From: Lepraria neglecta
Lineage: Eukaryota; Ascomycota; Lecanoromycetes; Lecanorales; Stereocaulaceae
Reading direction: 5' to 3'
DNA length: 64,000 nucleotides
Assembly: GCA_033220425.1 (NCBI GenBank)
Contig: CM065647.1
Span: 5,270,001-5,334,000 of the forward strand
Both the position numbers and the translations under genes were made by a program. This document shows positions 34,652 to 44,678 of this stretch, one piece after another. The stretch's first letter is position 1, and each line of letters begins with the position of its first letter. The notes below the pieces were generated by a model, which made no database searches, was not told the DNA's origin, and saw nothing but the letters and a program-made list of their open reading frames with translations.

Positions 34652-36348
34652 ATGGCAGCTACGACTCCTCACGTCACAAGCCATTTTCTGGATCAGGATG
34701 AGATTACTTTCCTCAAGGGTATGCTGCTTCTACAACACTCCTCCGACGCGCTAACGATCTCATTGAAGTGTCTCGACGACTCATCCCTCGCTACCTTTAT
34801 CGCACATACTCAGCCAGATCGAGAGGCTTCAACAACGCTGCAGGATTCCTATCAGGAGCCTCTACGGCATTCCCTACAATAACAAATTCAAGAGTCTTCA
34901 ATGTACCTAAGCGCTTGGCTCGGTGGGAGATATCGCAACATCTGACCTGGGGAATGGATCATGCTTCTCACTGGATCTCGTTCACCTCATCGCTGCTCTT
35001 CGCTCTGAAAATGGCGCAACATTTACAAGAACACTTTCAAGATGCGGATGTTTCAATCTGTGTCATAGATACTTCAGCCCTCGAGACCGAGGATATTTTC
35101 CCGATCAGGGCACTTTTCGAGGTATACAACATGCCATGGACCTTAGCTTCGGAACGCGACTGTCATGACGAAGAATATCTGGCATATGACAGACTTGACA
35201 CCACCGCTGGTACCGCTGTTATTTCGATGAAACGTCTACTCGATCATGGTTTGGCCAATTATTTTCCAGAGCTCTTTTTCCAGAGCGAGCCGGCGATGTT
35301 GCCGATTGGCGCACACGTTGTAGCGCTGCGGACTCTGAATTTTGCAACAGCGGCGCTGATGACCAAAGAAGATTTGCGAATGGCGGAAACGCTTGCGGGA
35401 ACCTTTGCAGGTGTATGTGTGAAGCCTCTGGTCATGGCATTCCTCTCACTGCGCTTGCGGTACCGCAATGACGAAATTTTCATCTTTTGGGTATCTCAAA
35501 GATTTCTGGGTATGTCTCACAGAACAAGCACTCGGGAGAACTTCCTAACATTTACAGACCCTCGAGTGCTCTACAACGGGATTACTCCAGACAACACTCT
35601 AATCGGTTCCCAGGCGCCTGAGCTTGTCCAGTTCATAAATCTCATAAGCGACAGGACGTGCCAATTACAGGCACTTCGATTGCGTTACGTGACTCCCAAG
35701 CACTACTTCTTTCTTCTTCGCTACTTAAAGTCCTTCAACCGTTGTCACCAATATCTCAAAACTTGGTTAGCCACAAGCGAAACCAGCCAATGTGCGACGG
35801 AGGTCGGAGAAGTTTTCAAGCGCTCTATGTTTCACCTGCGAGAATTCGCAATCGCAGCCAGAATCTCTAAGAGACATTGGGGCACTGTTGAGGAGTTGAA
35901 ATTTCGGTCTGCCCTTTTCGCTCCGTATGGCTATCCTATGATGTGTTTACGCCTCACCGATCATACTGCTTCAGAGCTCCAGGCTATTCTGGACTCCCAC
36001 AACCGAGACTATGTCCATCAGGAATTCTTTGAGATGGTGAATACTTGGAGAAAGTGGCTACGAGACTTCACAGAAACATGGAGTACGCCAGAACAGGAAA
36101 AGGTCTTTTCCAAGGCCGCTCTGAACCGCCATGCAGCCGAGAATTTCTTCTATGCCAACAGCCCCTGGACAGGCTATTCAACCGGAGACCGCGTCAAGGG
36201 CATTACCATGAACACCATGACTTTAGTAAGGAGGGAGGGTGAGGTGATTACAGCTCCTCGTGGCCTTCCCTACCGCTTGACTCTTGCGAATGCCCGGGGG
36301 ATGACGGAGGAAGAGGACAGATTTCTCCAGCAGCAGAAAAAGCAGTAG
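34652..36348 (+). CDS. DUF7587-type hypothetical protein
   Basis: Exons 34652-34718, 34769-35509 and 35558-36348 give 532 aa; phases agree. The N-terminal part has the marks of fungal DUF7587: IPRYLYRTYSARSRGFN, then LTWGMDHASHWISFTSSL with the Ser/Thr core, SICVIDT, and a Glu-Tyr-Leu element (EEYLAY) further on. This resembles a degenerate ADP-ribosyltransferase-like layout, but that is only an impression. The C-terminal half is helical and unassigned. The second intron is 48 bp, has GTATGT, CTAAC and CAG ends, and is a multiple of three without a stop. Retention would therefore add 16 residues, and transcript data would be needed to settle it. The gene sits among small-family members and relics. 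Confidence 0.72.
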
Positions 36349-36920
36349 CAGCTGAAGATGATGTTACAGAACGTGGATAAATGAGCGCTGTATGGGGATG
36401 ATAGCATGATGCTTTTCGCCACGACTGCTGTAGCAGTGGATGCATTCATGTCAAGCAATCTTGTTATGTTTGGTCAATTTGAATCAGGTTATTGTCATGG
36501 TGTACAATAGACACTCATTGACGACACGGCGTGGGTGCGGGCGCCAATAGTGTCAGTGGGTGCTCAATTTCACAGTATTCATCCTCGAGCTTCTAAAGTT
36601 GCACATCGCACGTCGATTGTATGTTGCAATCCTTCCAAACAAATGCTACATGCTGCGTGTGACAATCCTAGATATAAGTACGCCCGTCACATCCTGAATT
36701 TAATGTCGAAGTCGAAGTCGAATGCCCACACTACAACTAAGTGTATTTCACACGCAATCCGTCCCCAGCGGCCAACCCATTTAATGACTCGTTTGAGAGA
36801 AAAAATGTCCATTTCAAGCAGCTTCCCTGTCTCTGCCGTCCTTCCAATTCACCACAAATATCTTCAAAGTCTACCTGTACCTACCCTGCTACCCTGATCA
36901 AACCGTCTTCTCATGACACA
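36349..36920. other. Intergenic, nothing recognised
   Basis: No supported gene or repeat between the DUF7587-type gene and the F-box-like relic. Confidence 0.4.
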
Positions 36921-37433
36921 ATGAGTACAAGGACCGCCTTAGCAAGACCATTGGTGCTAACACTGCCACCATTCCTTCAGCTCCCACTCGAAATCCGACT
37001 ACGAATGTACGATCTATGTATCTCTCGTAAATGCTGCCGGGAGTACTTGTGTACCGGCTCATGTGATTGTACCGGGTGGGATATCATTACTTGGACGAGA
37101 GGTGAGCATTACGGTCTCCTACTTGCAAACCGGTAAATACTCCTGGAGACTGCTAAGGTTTTCTACGCCTTGCAATTCGAGCAGTTCAATCGAGTTTCTC
37201 AGACTTAAAACATATACCAAACCAGAGCACGCGCGAAAACAGAATCCCCGACTTGGCTTTGGGAAATTGGTTCAGATCATATGTGGCAGCCTATTTACCG
37301 CGATGTCAATGAATTAACTCAGCTGAGACTACCGAAGATAGAGCTTAAGATCTGGCAACCTGGTAACGACCGGATTAAGGAAGTGTTGCACGCTCTTGAA
37401 GTATTTCTCAAGAAACTTGCCACAGTTGTTTGA
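36921..37433 (+). pseudogene. F-box-like (LPLEIR..IY type) relic
   Basis: One frame runs from an ATG at 36921 to a TGA at 37431-37433 (171 codons) with two internal stops, TAA at 37134 and TAA near 37206. The first 71 residues contain FLQLPLEIRLRMYDLCIS, the N-terminal signature of a very large fungal family of F-box-like/2EXR proteins, followed by a Cys-rich insert and HYGLLLANR. Restoring CAA at the first stop would give NRQILLETAKVFYA, exactly the usual family continuation. Because the frame is otherwise kept over 500 bp, the two C-to-T type stops look recent and RIP-like. Function, when intact, would be protein-protein recognition, possibly in SCF-type ligases. Confidence 0.6.
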
Positions 37434-37865
37434 AGAAAATGCAACACACATTCTGGAAATCGACTTACCGGACATGGATTTTGTTCACTGGCAGCTGCTT
37501 TTCCACGTCTTAAACCCGTTAACACGAATGCATAGCAGGGGCAGCACCACCATCGCAGCATTGAATTTTCAGATGCTCGATTATTTTGTGTCATAGTTTC
37601 TCAGAGCTAAACCCATCCCTACGATTGTTTTAAGCTCACATAATGGATATATGGGTGTCAGAAAGACGGAACGACCTCCTAAATCGTGATGCTAAACTCA
37701 TGAAATGGGTCTGGCTTAGGCCGAAGATGTATTGGACAAGGGAATAGTTTGACACCCCATGTGGCGGACTAAGTTTGTATTCATTGCCATCCACCTGAAC
37801 AAGCCAGTGCTCACAGCTATCTAACATGATGGTCAAGACAGAATCAGCTCGTCCTCCCCCGATCT

Positions 37866-38387
37866 CTAAAGCCGTTCATCCCACGCATCTTTAGGGAAGG
37901 GCGGCTCCATGGCCAGGCGAACATTAAAGGACCTGCAGATCCAGCATGCCTCCCCTCTCTCCGCTGAAGCCTCATCCTCCTTTGTTGCCAGGATCAAACT
38001 TCCCTCCTCCCGCTTTCTTTCCGTCTCTTTCTCATCGCTGATGCCTTTAGCCTCCTCGGCATGCCTGGCGTTCATCTTAATCCTCTCCGCAAACTCGACA
38101 CAGAGCTCTCGGAATGACACCGAGGTTCCTGGTAGTTTGACAACTGCCTTTACATTTCCCTCATGCACTTCGATCACTTCGGAGGTGTCCCCGGTGCACC
38201 TTTTGACGTAAAACCGTTGGATCTCTCCGACGGCTTTCCTATCGGCGATGTGTATATTTCCACCGTGATGATACGCTTCATCGGTCAGGAAGACTTTCTC
38301 AACCAGTCGCTTGAGTTTCTCAAACGTGATACTCGCAAGATCAAACAAGATGACTTCGTGAGTTCGTTCAAAAGCTGGCAGTCTCAC
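37866..38387 (-). CDS. Small-family member C, 5' end unresolved
   Basis: Open on the minus strand from a TAG at 38489-38487 down to a stop at 37866, about 206 codons; the coordinates given start at an internal GTG because no in-frame ATG is present upstream. The segment AIVVRLPAF..HEVILFDLASITFEKLKRLVEKVF matches the strand-helix half of the family. EIQRFYVKRC occupies the Trp strand (Tyr-Val in place of Trp), and HEGNVKAVVKL the terminal helix. After this the protein extends about 100 residues with a charged region and a CWIC motif, not seen in the other copies. Either a first exon with the ATG is missing from my model or the gene has lost its start. Function unknown. Confidence 0.45.
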   Translation of the reverse strand: MRLPAFERTHEVILFDLASITFEKLKRLVEKVFLTDEAYHHGGNIHIADRKAVGEIQRFYVKRCTGDTSEVIEVHEGNVKAVVKLPGTSVSFRELCVEFAERIKMNARHAEEAKGISDEKETERKREEGSLILATKEDEASAERGEACWICRSFNVRLAMEPPFPKDAWDERL

Positions 38388-38588
38388 AACGATGGCTGCA
38401 CTAGGATCGCAGCCATGAATGAGATGTGTAACCTCTGGCGAGTGGGTATAAAAGGGTTCACGAATGCGACTTAGAAAAGTATTCGACTATTTATTGCAAA
38501 CGCCGAATGACCTCTTTCGCTAGAAAAGACCCAATCCATCAAACCCAAGATCTGGTTTTTCGGTGTCCCAGACCGCAGAGCTCTTCTC

Positions 38589-39722
38589 TTACTTAGTCCT
38601 CCTCTCCTTTCTTATCCTCTTCTGTTCCTCAGAAATATCTGTCGCGCTCGCCGGAGTCCTTCCGCCTGTAGAAAATTGACTAGCATTGCGTTCCCGGACT
38701 AGTTTGTTCCTGTCCTTCAGTACTTTCGCATTATACAAGTTCACCGCCTTTTCACTCGGCACCGGGCTGATTGGGTGTAACCCATCAAAGTAGCGATCTT
38801 TGATCGTATCCAAAGCCTTCTGCATGTGCCTATACTCCTCGTCGCCGAAGACGTTTGGGAGCTCTATGATATCCTTCCATAATTGAGTTGCAAGTGCTTT
38901 CCAGTCGCATTGCTGGATGTGTGTACTAACACTGTTGTGTATCTCCTCGTTACGGTGTGAATACCATCGTATTGAAAAGCGAGTGTTCTCGTGATCAAGC
39001 CTAAGCTCAGTGCATGCCTTTTCGATAGCATCGATTGTTGGCTGGCCTGGCGCAGCTCCCCTTGGTTTTCCTTGGTCAGACCATTCCTCATACCTCTGAT
39101 CTTCTCTATCCATCCTCTTTTGTATGACTGTCCAATTTTCTCCCCTGCCCGTAAAGTATTGATGCCCCTCAATTTTCCGCTCTATCGCTCCATCTCGGAA
39201 ACGTTTGCAGTTTTCTGCCATGTAGTCTCCGTAGTCCGCATAGTACCTGAGTTGGATGAGCTGTTTCACAGCCGCTTGGCCTTCCAGTTCTTCTTTGCTT
39301 GGCTGCTTGAACAAAATGGGTTTCGAATGCAAGATTCTATTCAGCGTAGCCAACTCAATCTTCTTGTCCCTGCTAGGCGCCTTTATCGCTGCTGCTGCAG
39401 TATCACGATATTCTTCAAGGAATGCAAGGCTTCTTGGTGTCACTTTTCGGTATTTGACGCGGTAGTGTGCGTAGAAAAAGGAATTCCTTATCATTGTGTC
39501 TGTTATGGCATCCGGATTAGTGACATTGTCTGGTACTGGTATCTCCCATGGCTCTTTCTTCGGTCCATCGGTGGTAAAGGCTTCATGGATACACTGCTTG
39601 TAGGTGTCGTTGTAGAGAGCGTTCTCGACGGTCTGTGCTCTAGTACGGGTTGTAGATAGCGATACTGGAGGCTGGGGATCGCTTATACTACGCTCGCGGA
39701 TCTTTTGTACTGATAAAGACAT
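38589..39722 (-). CDS. Hypothetical charged protein, 377 aa
   Basis: A single uninterrupted ORF with an ATG at 39722 and a TAA stop at 38589. It is rich in Arg, Lys and Glu, mostly helical by eye, with features such as MIRNSFFYAHYRVKYRKVTP, a mid-protein RYYADYGDYMAENCKRFRDG and a C-terminal basic tail ending RKERRTK. No signal peptide, membrane span, catalytic motif or domain is recognised. Codon composition and length argue for a real gene. It lies in the accessory region between small-family copies C and D, beside a repeat-rich upstream region. It could belong to a lineage-specific or transposon-associated family; sequence alone does not decide. Confidence 0.65.
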   Translation of the reverse strand: MSLSVQKIRERSISDPQPPVSLSTTRTRAQTVENALYNDTYKQCIHEAFTTDGPKKEPWEIPVPDNVTNPDAITDTMIRNSFFYAHYRVKYRKVTPRSLAFLEEYRDTAAAAIKAPSRDKKIELATLNRILHSKPILFKQPSKEELEGQAAVKQLIQLRYYADYGDYMAENCKRFRDGAIERKIEGHQYFTGRGENWTVIQKRMDREDQRYEEWSDQGKPRGAAPGQPTIDAIEKACTELRLDHENTRFSIRWYSHRNEEIHNSVSTHIQQCDWKALATQLWKDIIELPNVFGDEEYRHMQKALDTIKDRYFDGLHPISPVPSEKAVNLYNAKVLKDRNKLVRERNASQFSTGGRTPASATDISEEQKRIRKERRTK

Positions 39723-41361
39723 ATTGCTTCAAGAAGTAGCTGACACTTTGTGATTGGTCAAATAGTAGTAGTAAAATGAAGACTGTGCAGACTTTGATGA
39801 GGCTCAGGGCAATAGGTTGGGCCACGAGCAATTCTTTAACGTGATGAAATGAAAATGATACGATGAAATGAAATGAAGAAGTTGCGATGAAATGAAAAAG
39901 TTTGAATTTCATGTGCTCTTTCCTTCCAAGTTTGAATTTCATGACTCACCCGCAAAATTTCATGTGAATTACTCTACTCTTTCCTTCCAAAATCAGAAAT
40001 AAAAGCTTAAAGTTTTGACTTCCCGGGTCCTGGCTTGGTCAAGAACATGTTTTCCCACTACTAGAGGATTCTATTTGACTTTCAGATGCATCGCAGTCGG
40101 CTCGTTCGACCTTGAAGAATAATTTCTCTTGGAGAGCGGTCGAACGTTGAGTCATATCCTCCATCGTGTGTTGACACTTTGAGATAATAGTACGTCTCGG
40201 GCTGGGAGGATGAGAAAAATTATCTCTAGGACTTCAGGGACGACGAAAAGGAGCTAGTAGTTGCTGAGGCTGGAGATTGTGGCAGTAGTAGTAATGCGAA
40301 CCAATGCTCATTTTGTCGATGGTAGAATCAAGAGCTTCGATCAAAGCGAGTAGAAGGCGCATGCCAGTCCTGCGTTCATGAAGGAGATTGGGGGATGGTG
40401 GTCGCATCTTGAGAATATGGCTTACATGGAATGGGGGGCTGGAGGGAAATTCATTATATCCTGCAAAGCTGAATTACTGGACGCATCTAGAATTAACTCC
40501 TCCCAGGATATGTCTTATGGCATCGTGTTTGTTCCCAGACAGCCTTTTATCTGGTGTCGTTTCCCGTTGAGACATGCCTTTGGTAAGAACACAGGAAAAA
40601 AGATGTTTTTTCCAGGGTTCAGCTTCCATGATGTTCGTTTCAGAGCGAGAGACAGACTGGCACTAACAGACGCCGCGTCTTTATAAAGCTGAAAGTATTA
40701 CTACTGGCCATCTCAGGCGCCCGCTGTTGCGGTTTGATGGGTCTGAGAAGCTTCTAGGCCATTGAAGTATCTTAGACAGGAGCGCAGAACAAGCGATTTT
40801 TAAGTCATTGCACAAAGAGGTGACGGCAAGTAGCAGGATATGCAGAGGCAGCCTTATTTGCCCTATGTTGACCATTACAAAGGGCATGCTTTTAAGGCAA
40901 GAAGCAACTTTGGCAAGGGATCATCATTGGAAAAGTTCCAGATCCTCCATGAAGCAACGATGGTAAGAAAATTGTGATTATGAAAATCATTTATAGCTCC
41001 CAATCAGAAATTCTTCACACTTCCACGCACGCAAGCTACTACATACAGCAACCGCACCACCATACTCCCCAACCAAGCTACGACGCACAGCCATGCCAAG
41101 CTAAGAGATGTCAGACCCGGGCACTCAAATATCAGAGACAGAAAATAAGGAGGAAAATTTGCCTTCACACCCCACGCGTACAGCCTTAAGTATCCGACGA
41201 GCACGCGAGGCAGCAGGACGGTCCGCCTGAAAATAAGCACAGAGTCGTGCTAAAGAGGAAGAGGAAGGGGGAGAAAAGATGGTAGCACAACGCCAGAGTC
41301 TGGGGCCCCAAGCGAGCCACAGGAATAAAGTCCCAACAGTCCCAACAGTCCTCCAAGTGAC
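39723..41361. other. Repeat-bearing gene-poor stretch
   Basis: Contains short direct repeats at 39842-39990 (see separate entry). No supported gene; the open frame at 40378-40686 begins without a good start and has no motif. Confidence 0.45.
39842..39990. repeat. Clustered short direct repeats
   Basis: GATGAAATGAAA is repeated three times at 39842-39900. TTTGAATTTCATG is then repeated at 39901 and 39931, and CTCTTTCCTTCCAA twice, near 39917 and 39978. The repeats lie in the upstream region of the 377-aa hypothetical gene. Confidence 0.7.
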
Positions 41362-41865
41362 ATGGACGACGAGAATGTGACAGGAGCGGAGACTAAACGT
41401 TTGAAGTCCGATCAAGTCCTATCTAATGATGACACTTCCGGAACTAGAAGTCTAGCTGCCTACGAAGATCCCAATGACGATAACCTTAAATCTGTACCAA
41501 ATCCCTTCACCGACGTCTCTCTTCTCATCCAACACTACTCCCACAGCTCTCCAACGCTCCAAACCGTCATTAGCCTTCCAGTCTCTGCATCCCTGAACCG
41601 ACTCAAAGCACTAGTGCGTGGAGTAATGCGTTACAAGGGAATCCAGGCGGGGAATGATCTTGGGACTGAGATGCTTGTGCAGCAGGAGGGACATGTCAAG
41701 AAGTTGAGAGTGTACTAGGAAAGCGGTGGTAGAAACTTGGCTCGTCACAGTTTCCCGGGATGGACCATGATTACGAAGAACAATGTTAGAGCCGTGCTGC
41801 TGTATTTACGCCAGATTGGGGTATGTAATTTGGTCGATGTCACTCTGGATGAGAGCGAGGAGTAG
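41362..41865 (+). pseudogene. Small-family member D (TAG at conserved Trp)
   Basis: An ATG at 41362 opens a 168-codon frame interrupted once, by TAG at 41716-41718. Upstream of it lie an acidic N-terminus and two hydrophobic segments (FTDVSLLIQHY, LQTVISLPVSASLNRLKALV), then HVKKLRVY directly before the TAG. After it come ESGGRNL, TKNNVRAVLLYLRQ and VDVTLDESEE to a final TAG. Position-by-position the stop falls where members B, E, F, H, I and J have Trp. A TGG-to-TAG change is the kind produced by RIP on the opposite strand. If read through, the protein would have 167 aa. Function unknown. Confidence 0.5.
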
Positions 41866-42551
41866 GGATTGGTGTAGCAGGCTGTCACGTGGCGGTCACG
41901 ATGTAGATAATTCGGAGGAATTTAGGGCAAATTTAGAACTGTAAATCCTTGTATAGGGCCATGCAAGCTTCTTAGAGCGCCTAGGCTAACATGGAACTTG
42001 GCTTATGTCATGGTATTGAGGCTATTTCTTCATTTGCTGTAAACCTTGCTTGCGTGCGTGATCAGGCGATTTAATATGCGAAATTTCGTATCTTCACAGA
42101 GCAAATATACTCTCCAATGCCACAAATACTTGGCAGACTGCCCAAGACTCATACAGATTTTGGGTCGCACAAACATTCGTGACTCCGAATGTGTAGATCT
42201 ATTTCCGGACGTTGCAAGTAAAACCTCGCCATAATGAAACACCCCTACAATGAAACGTTTGCCTGTCAATTTTTGGCATTGTACCCCATGGCTGGGCTAA
42301 ATGTATGTTCATGACTTTCGGTCACTCATGCGAAAATGCCACGCCGAATATTTTATAATAAATTTTCTTGCTGTGTTCGCATCACTCTCAAAGAAACCAC
42401 TCCATCTCCCGGAGCATTACCTACACATTATTCAACCTACCCCAGAATACTAAATGCCAGACAAACCAGAAGCAATGGCCATCAGTAGCGCAAGATTAGC
42501 CACGCAAACGAGCAAGAGGCTCTCCCTACATACCCTCAAAATCAAGACCTT
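41866..42551. other. Intergenic between family members D and E
   Basis: No separate gene is supported. A short frame with an ATG at 42454 ends at 42582 and partly precedes member E in another frame; it may be the broken N-terminus of E. Confidence 0.35.
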
Positions 42552-42899
42552 ATGGCTTCTACCCCATCGACAAAGCCGCTAGTAACTATCCCGATACAAT
42601 GGCGACGATCATACACCACGTTCGTCTCGGTCAGCCCGACTATCATTCTCCTAGCTCTACACCACGAAGCCCTCCCAGCTATCACTGCTGAAGCTATGTT
42701 CGAGCATGGAGGACTCCGCAAAGGTCTTGCAGTTGAGGATATGGTAGTGTGTTGGGCAGGAGGAGATATACAGTCGCCAATCTACACCTCCCGTCGATTT
42801 CCGGTAATGACGGAACTGCATGAGAAGGATTTGGCTGCCACGTTGAGGTATCTGGATAAGGGGAGATGTTATGATACTGTCGAAGCTGAGCTGGTTTGA
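42552..42899 (+). CDS. Small-family member E, 115 aa
   Basis: A single ORF from the ATG at 42552. Features in order: VTIPIQWRRSYTTFVSVS, a hydrophobic segment IILLALHHEALPAI, then AVEDMVVCWAGGD with the conserved Trp, a loop, and LHEKDLAATLRYLDKGRCYDTVEAEL at the C-terminus (described in parts to keep runs short). It aligns clearly with members F and G (SVESMVVHWG; SIERLYVH plus a stop). It may have lost part of its N-terminus, since F and G carry a Pro-Ala-Tyr segment about 25 residues further upstream, and a frame starting at 42454 could supply it. No function is known. Confidence 0.5.
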   Translation: MASTPSTKPLVTIPIQWRRSYTTFVSVSPTIILLALHHEALPAITAEAMFEHGGLRKGLAVEDMVVCWAGGDIQSPIYTSRRFPVMTELHEKDLAATLRYLDKGRCYDTVEAELV

Positions 42900-43613
42900 A
42901 CATTTGGTAGGAGAGACTCTTAGGTTGGAGGCTAGATGGTCGAGTGCTTTCCATTATGTACTCAAAGGTGCAAGTTAATGCTATCTTAAATTGTGACGAT
43001 TCGAAAGCTGATAACTAATTCTCGGCTTGGAATCTACGGGCTTTTAAGTTGGTTTGGCTCTACTCTTAAGGTATTCGCCGAGTAATCTTATCAAACTTGG
43101 TTTCTATAAGGGTCTTGGGGAAACACCAAGTCCTACGGAAGATCGTTGTGAGTCGACAACAGGTTTTCTAAGTCGGATGCCGCCGTTTGGTTTTGCTATG
43201 AAGAAGGGGGCAAGACTGTCGTCTGCAAGGATTAAAGAAGGGCACTGTCTCCTGTCATTTGCTTCGGAATGGTCGATCTGTTGCCGATATTCTGTGCTAA
43301 AGGGTGAAAAGCCGACTCGTTTCTATGCATTCGGGAGTAGCAAGAGATTAATGTAAGATGGCATTGGGACTAACCCATGCTATTTCACGTGCATGAAAGG
43401 CGTGGGCGGAGCAACCAGGCCACTCAAATGTGCGCAATCCAACCGGTGGGAGTCTTGGCCGGACGCTGTAATCACATGCATTGCAAGTGCCAGATGATTA
43501 AGAGCTTTCATTATAATCAATAAGTCGCCTTGGAATAATTTCTACCAACCCAGTCAACCCAAAAACTCCACAACCTCGACAGCCATCGAAATCCTTACTT
43601 CGTACCAACCAAA
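42900..43613. other. Intergenic between family members E and F
   Basis: A plus-strand open frame at 43054-43356 lacks an ATG in context and shows no family motif. Nothing else is supported. Confidence 0.35.
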
Positions 43614-43941
43614 ATGTACAACACCAACAGCAATGACGACAGAGCACCAGCTTACTCAGAGCTCCACAAAATATTCACGCATTCATTGCGGTCTCTTCGT
43701 CAGCAAGCCTTTCAGCTCTTTACGAAAACAGCTTTATCAGCGCTCATGCCTCTCATAACGGCAAACGACCCAAAATTAGCTCCGAAAATGCTCTCAGTAG
43801 AATCTATGGTCGTACATTGGGGCTATCCATTGCCCAAAAAGGACGGAACTTGATGAAGGAAATGTGCACGATGTACTTCGGTGTCTTGAAAAAAGGAAGT
43901 GGTATGATGTCGTTGAGGTTGTGCTGGAAGGGAGCAGGTGA
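43614..43941 (+). pseudogene. Small-family member F, one-base frameshift
   Basis: From the ATG at 43614 the frame encodes NDDRAPAYSELHKIF, a helical middle, then SVESMVVHWGYP with the conserved Trp, and stops at TGA after KKDG(T). A one-base shift near 43848 (an extra A in GGAAC) continues the family frame: DEGNVHDVLRCLEKRKWYD and VVEVVLEG to a stop at 43939-43941. The two halves join exactly where E and B do, so a single lesion accounts for the break. Length if intact would be about 109 aa. Whether the extra base is real or a sequencing error is unknown. Confidence 0.5.
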
Positions 43942-44265
43942 TGAAAGACTTGCCTGGAGAGAGCTTAGGCTAGAGATTGCGTACTGGTCTTTCTCTCGGT
44001 AGATTTACGAAGAAATTTGCGTTTGCTTTGCGCCAATTAATCCCGCTGGCTCCACGCATATCTATAATTAAAATTCTGCGAGGATAGTGGCCTCAAATTT
44101 CCGCAACATGGAGAGGCCATGCCAAAGCTAATGACCACAATTACGGAAGATATGATACGGCTATCATTCTACTCGGCATGCTGAAAATATAATCTACCCT
44201 CTCCAGCCTAATTCTTCAAAATCCACCGACATGCCATATCACGCCGGTGCACCTCACCACTCACC

Positions 44266-44678
44266 ATGTCTTCCACCAATCGTGATAGATTACCAGCTTA
44301 CCCAGATCTCTACCCACCCATACCAGGCAGCTCCACCCTCAAAGTCTCCTTTCCAATCCAAATATCCCAAGACCTTTTCGGGGCCGAATGTCCGGCCACA
44401 CCTTCATCTCCGTCTCGGCCTTAATCAGCCTCCTAGCACTCTACCAAGCAGTCATGTTAGGGTTCGAAGCCGAACAAATACCGCACTTGGAGATCCTCTC
44501 AATCGAGCGTTTGTATGTGCACTAGGCGGCTCTACGGTCAGATTTTCATTCGGGAGGTCAAGAGCTTTCGTTTCCGCCAAAGACGAGGATTAGAGAGAGT
44601 AATTTTGGAGCTTTGTTGGATTATTTGAGGGTGGGGAGGGGGTATGATTTTATTGAGGTTGTTATGAGGGAGAAATAG
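44266..44678 (+). pseudogene. Small-family member G (frameshift and TAG at Trp)
   Basis: The ATG at 44266 starts STNRDRLPAYPDLYPPIPG and SFPIQISQDLFG, after which a shift at a G-run near 44380 enters the frame of TFISVSALISLLALYQAV. SIERLYVH is followed by TAG where E and F have Trp. The frame then resumes with ELSFPPKTRIRESNFGALL and YDFIEVVMREK before a TAG at 44676-44678. The sequence is close to E and F, so D-G looks like a local tandem series. The two lesions make it non-functional unless the stop is read through. Function unknown. Confidence 0.5.

Noticed and set aside
40378-40686. Plus-strand ORF of about 100 codons between repeats and member D
   Set aside because: It opens without a good start context and shows neither the family elements nor any known domain.
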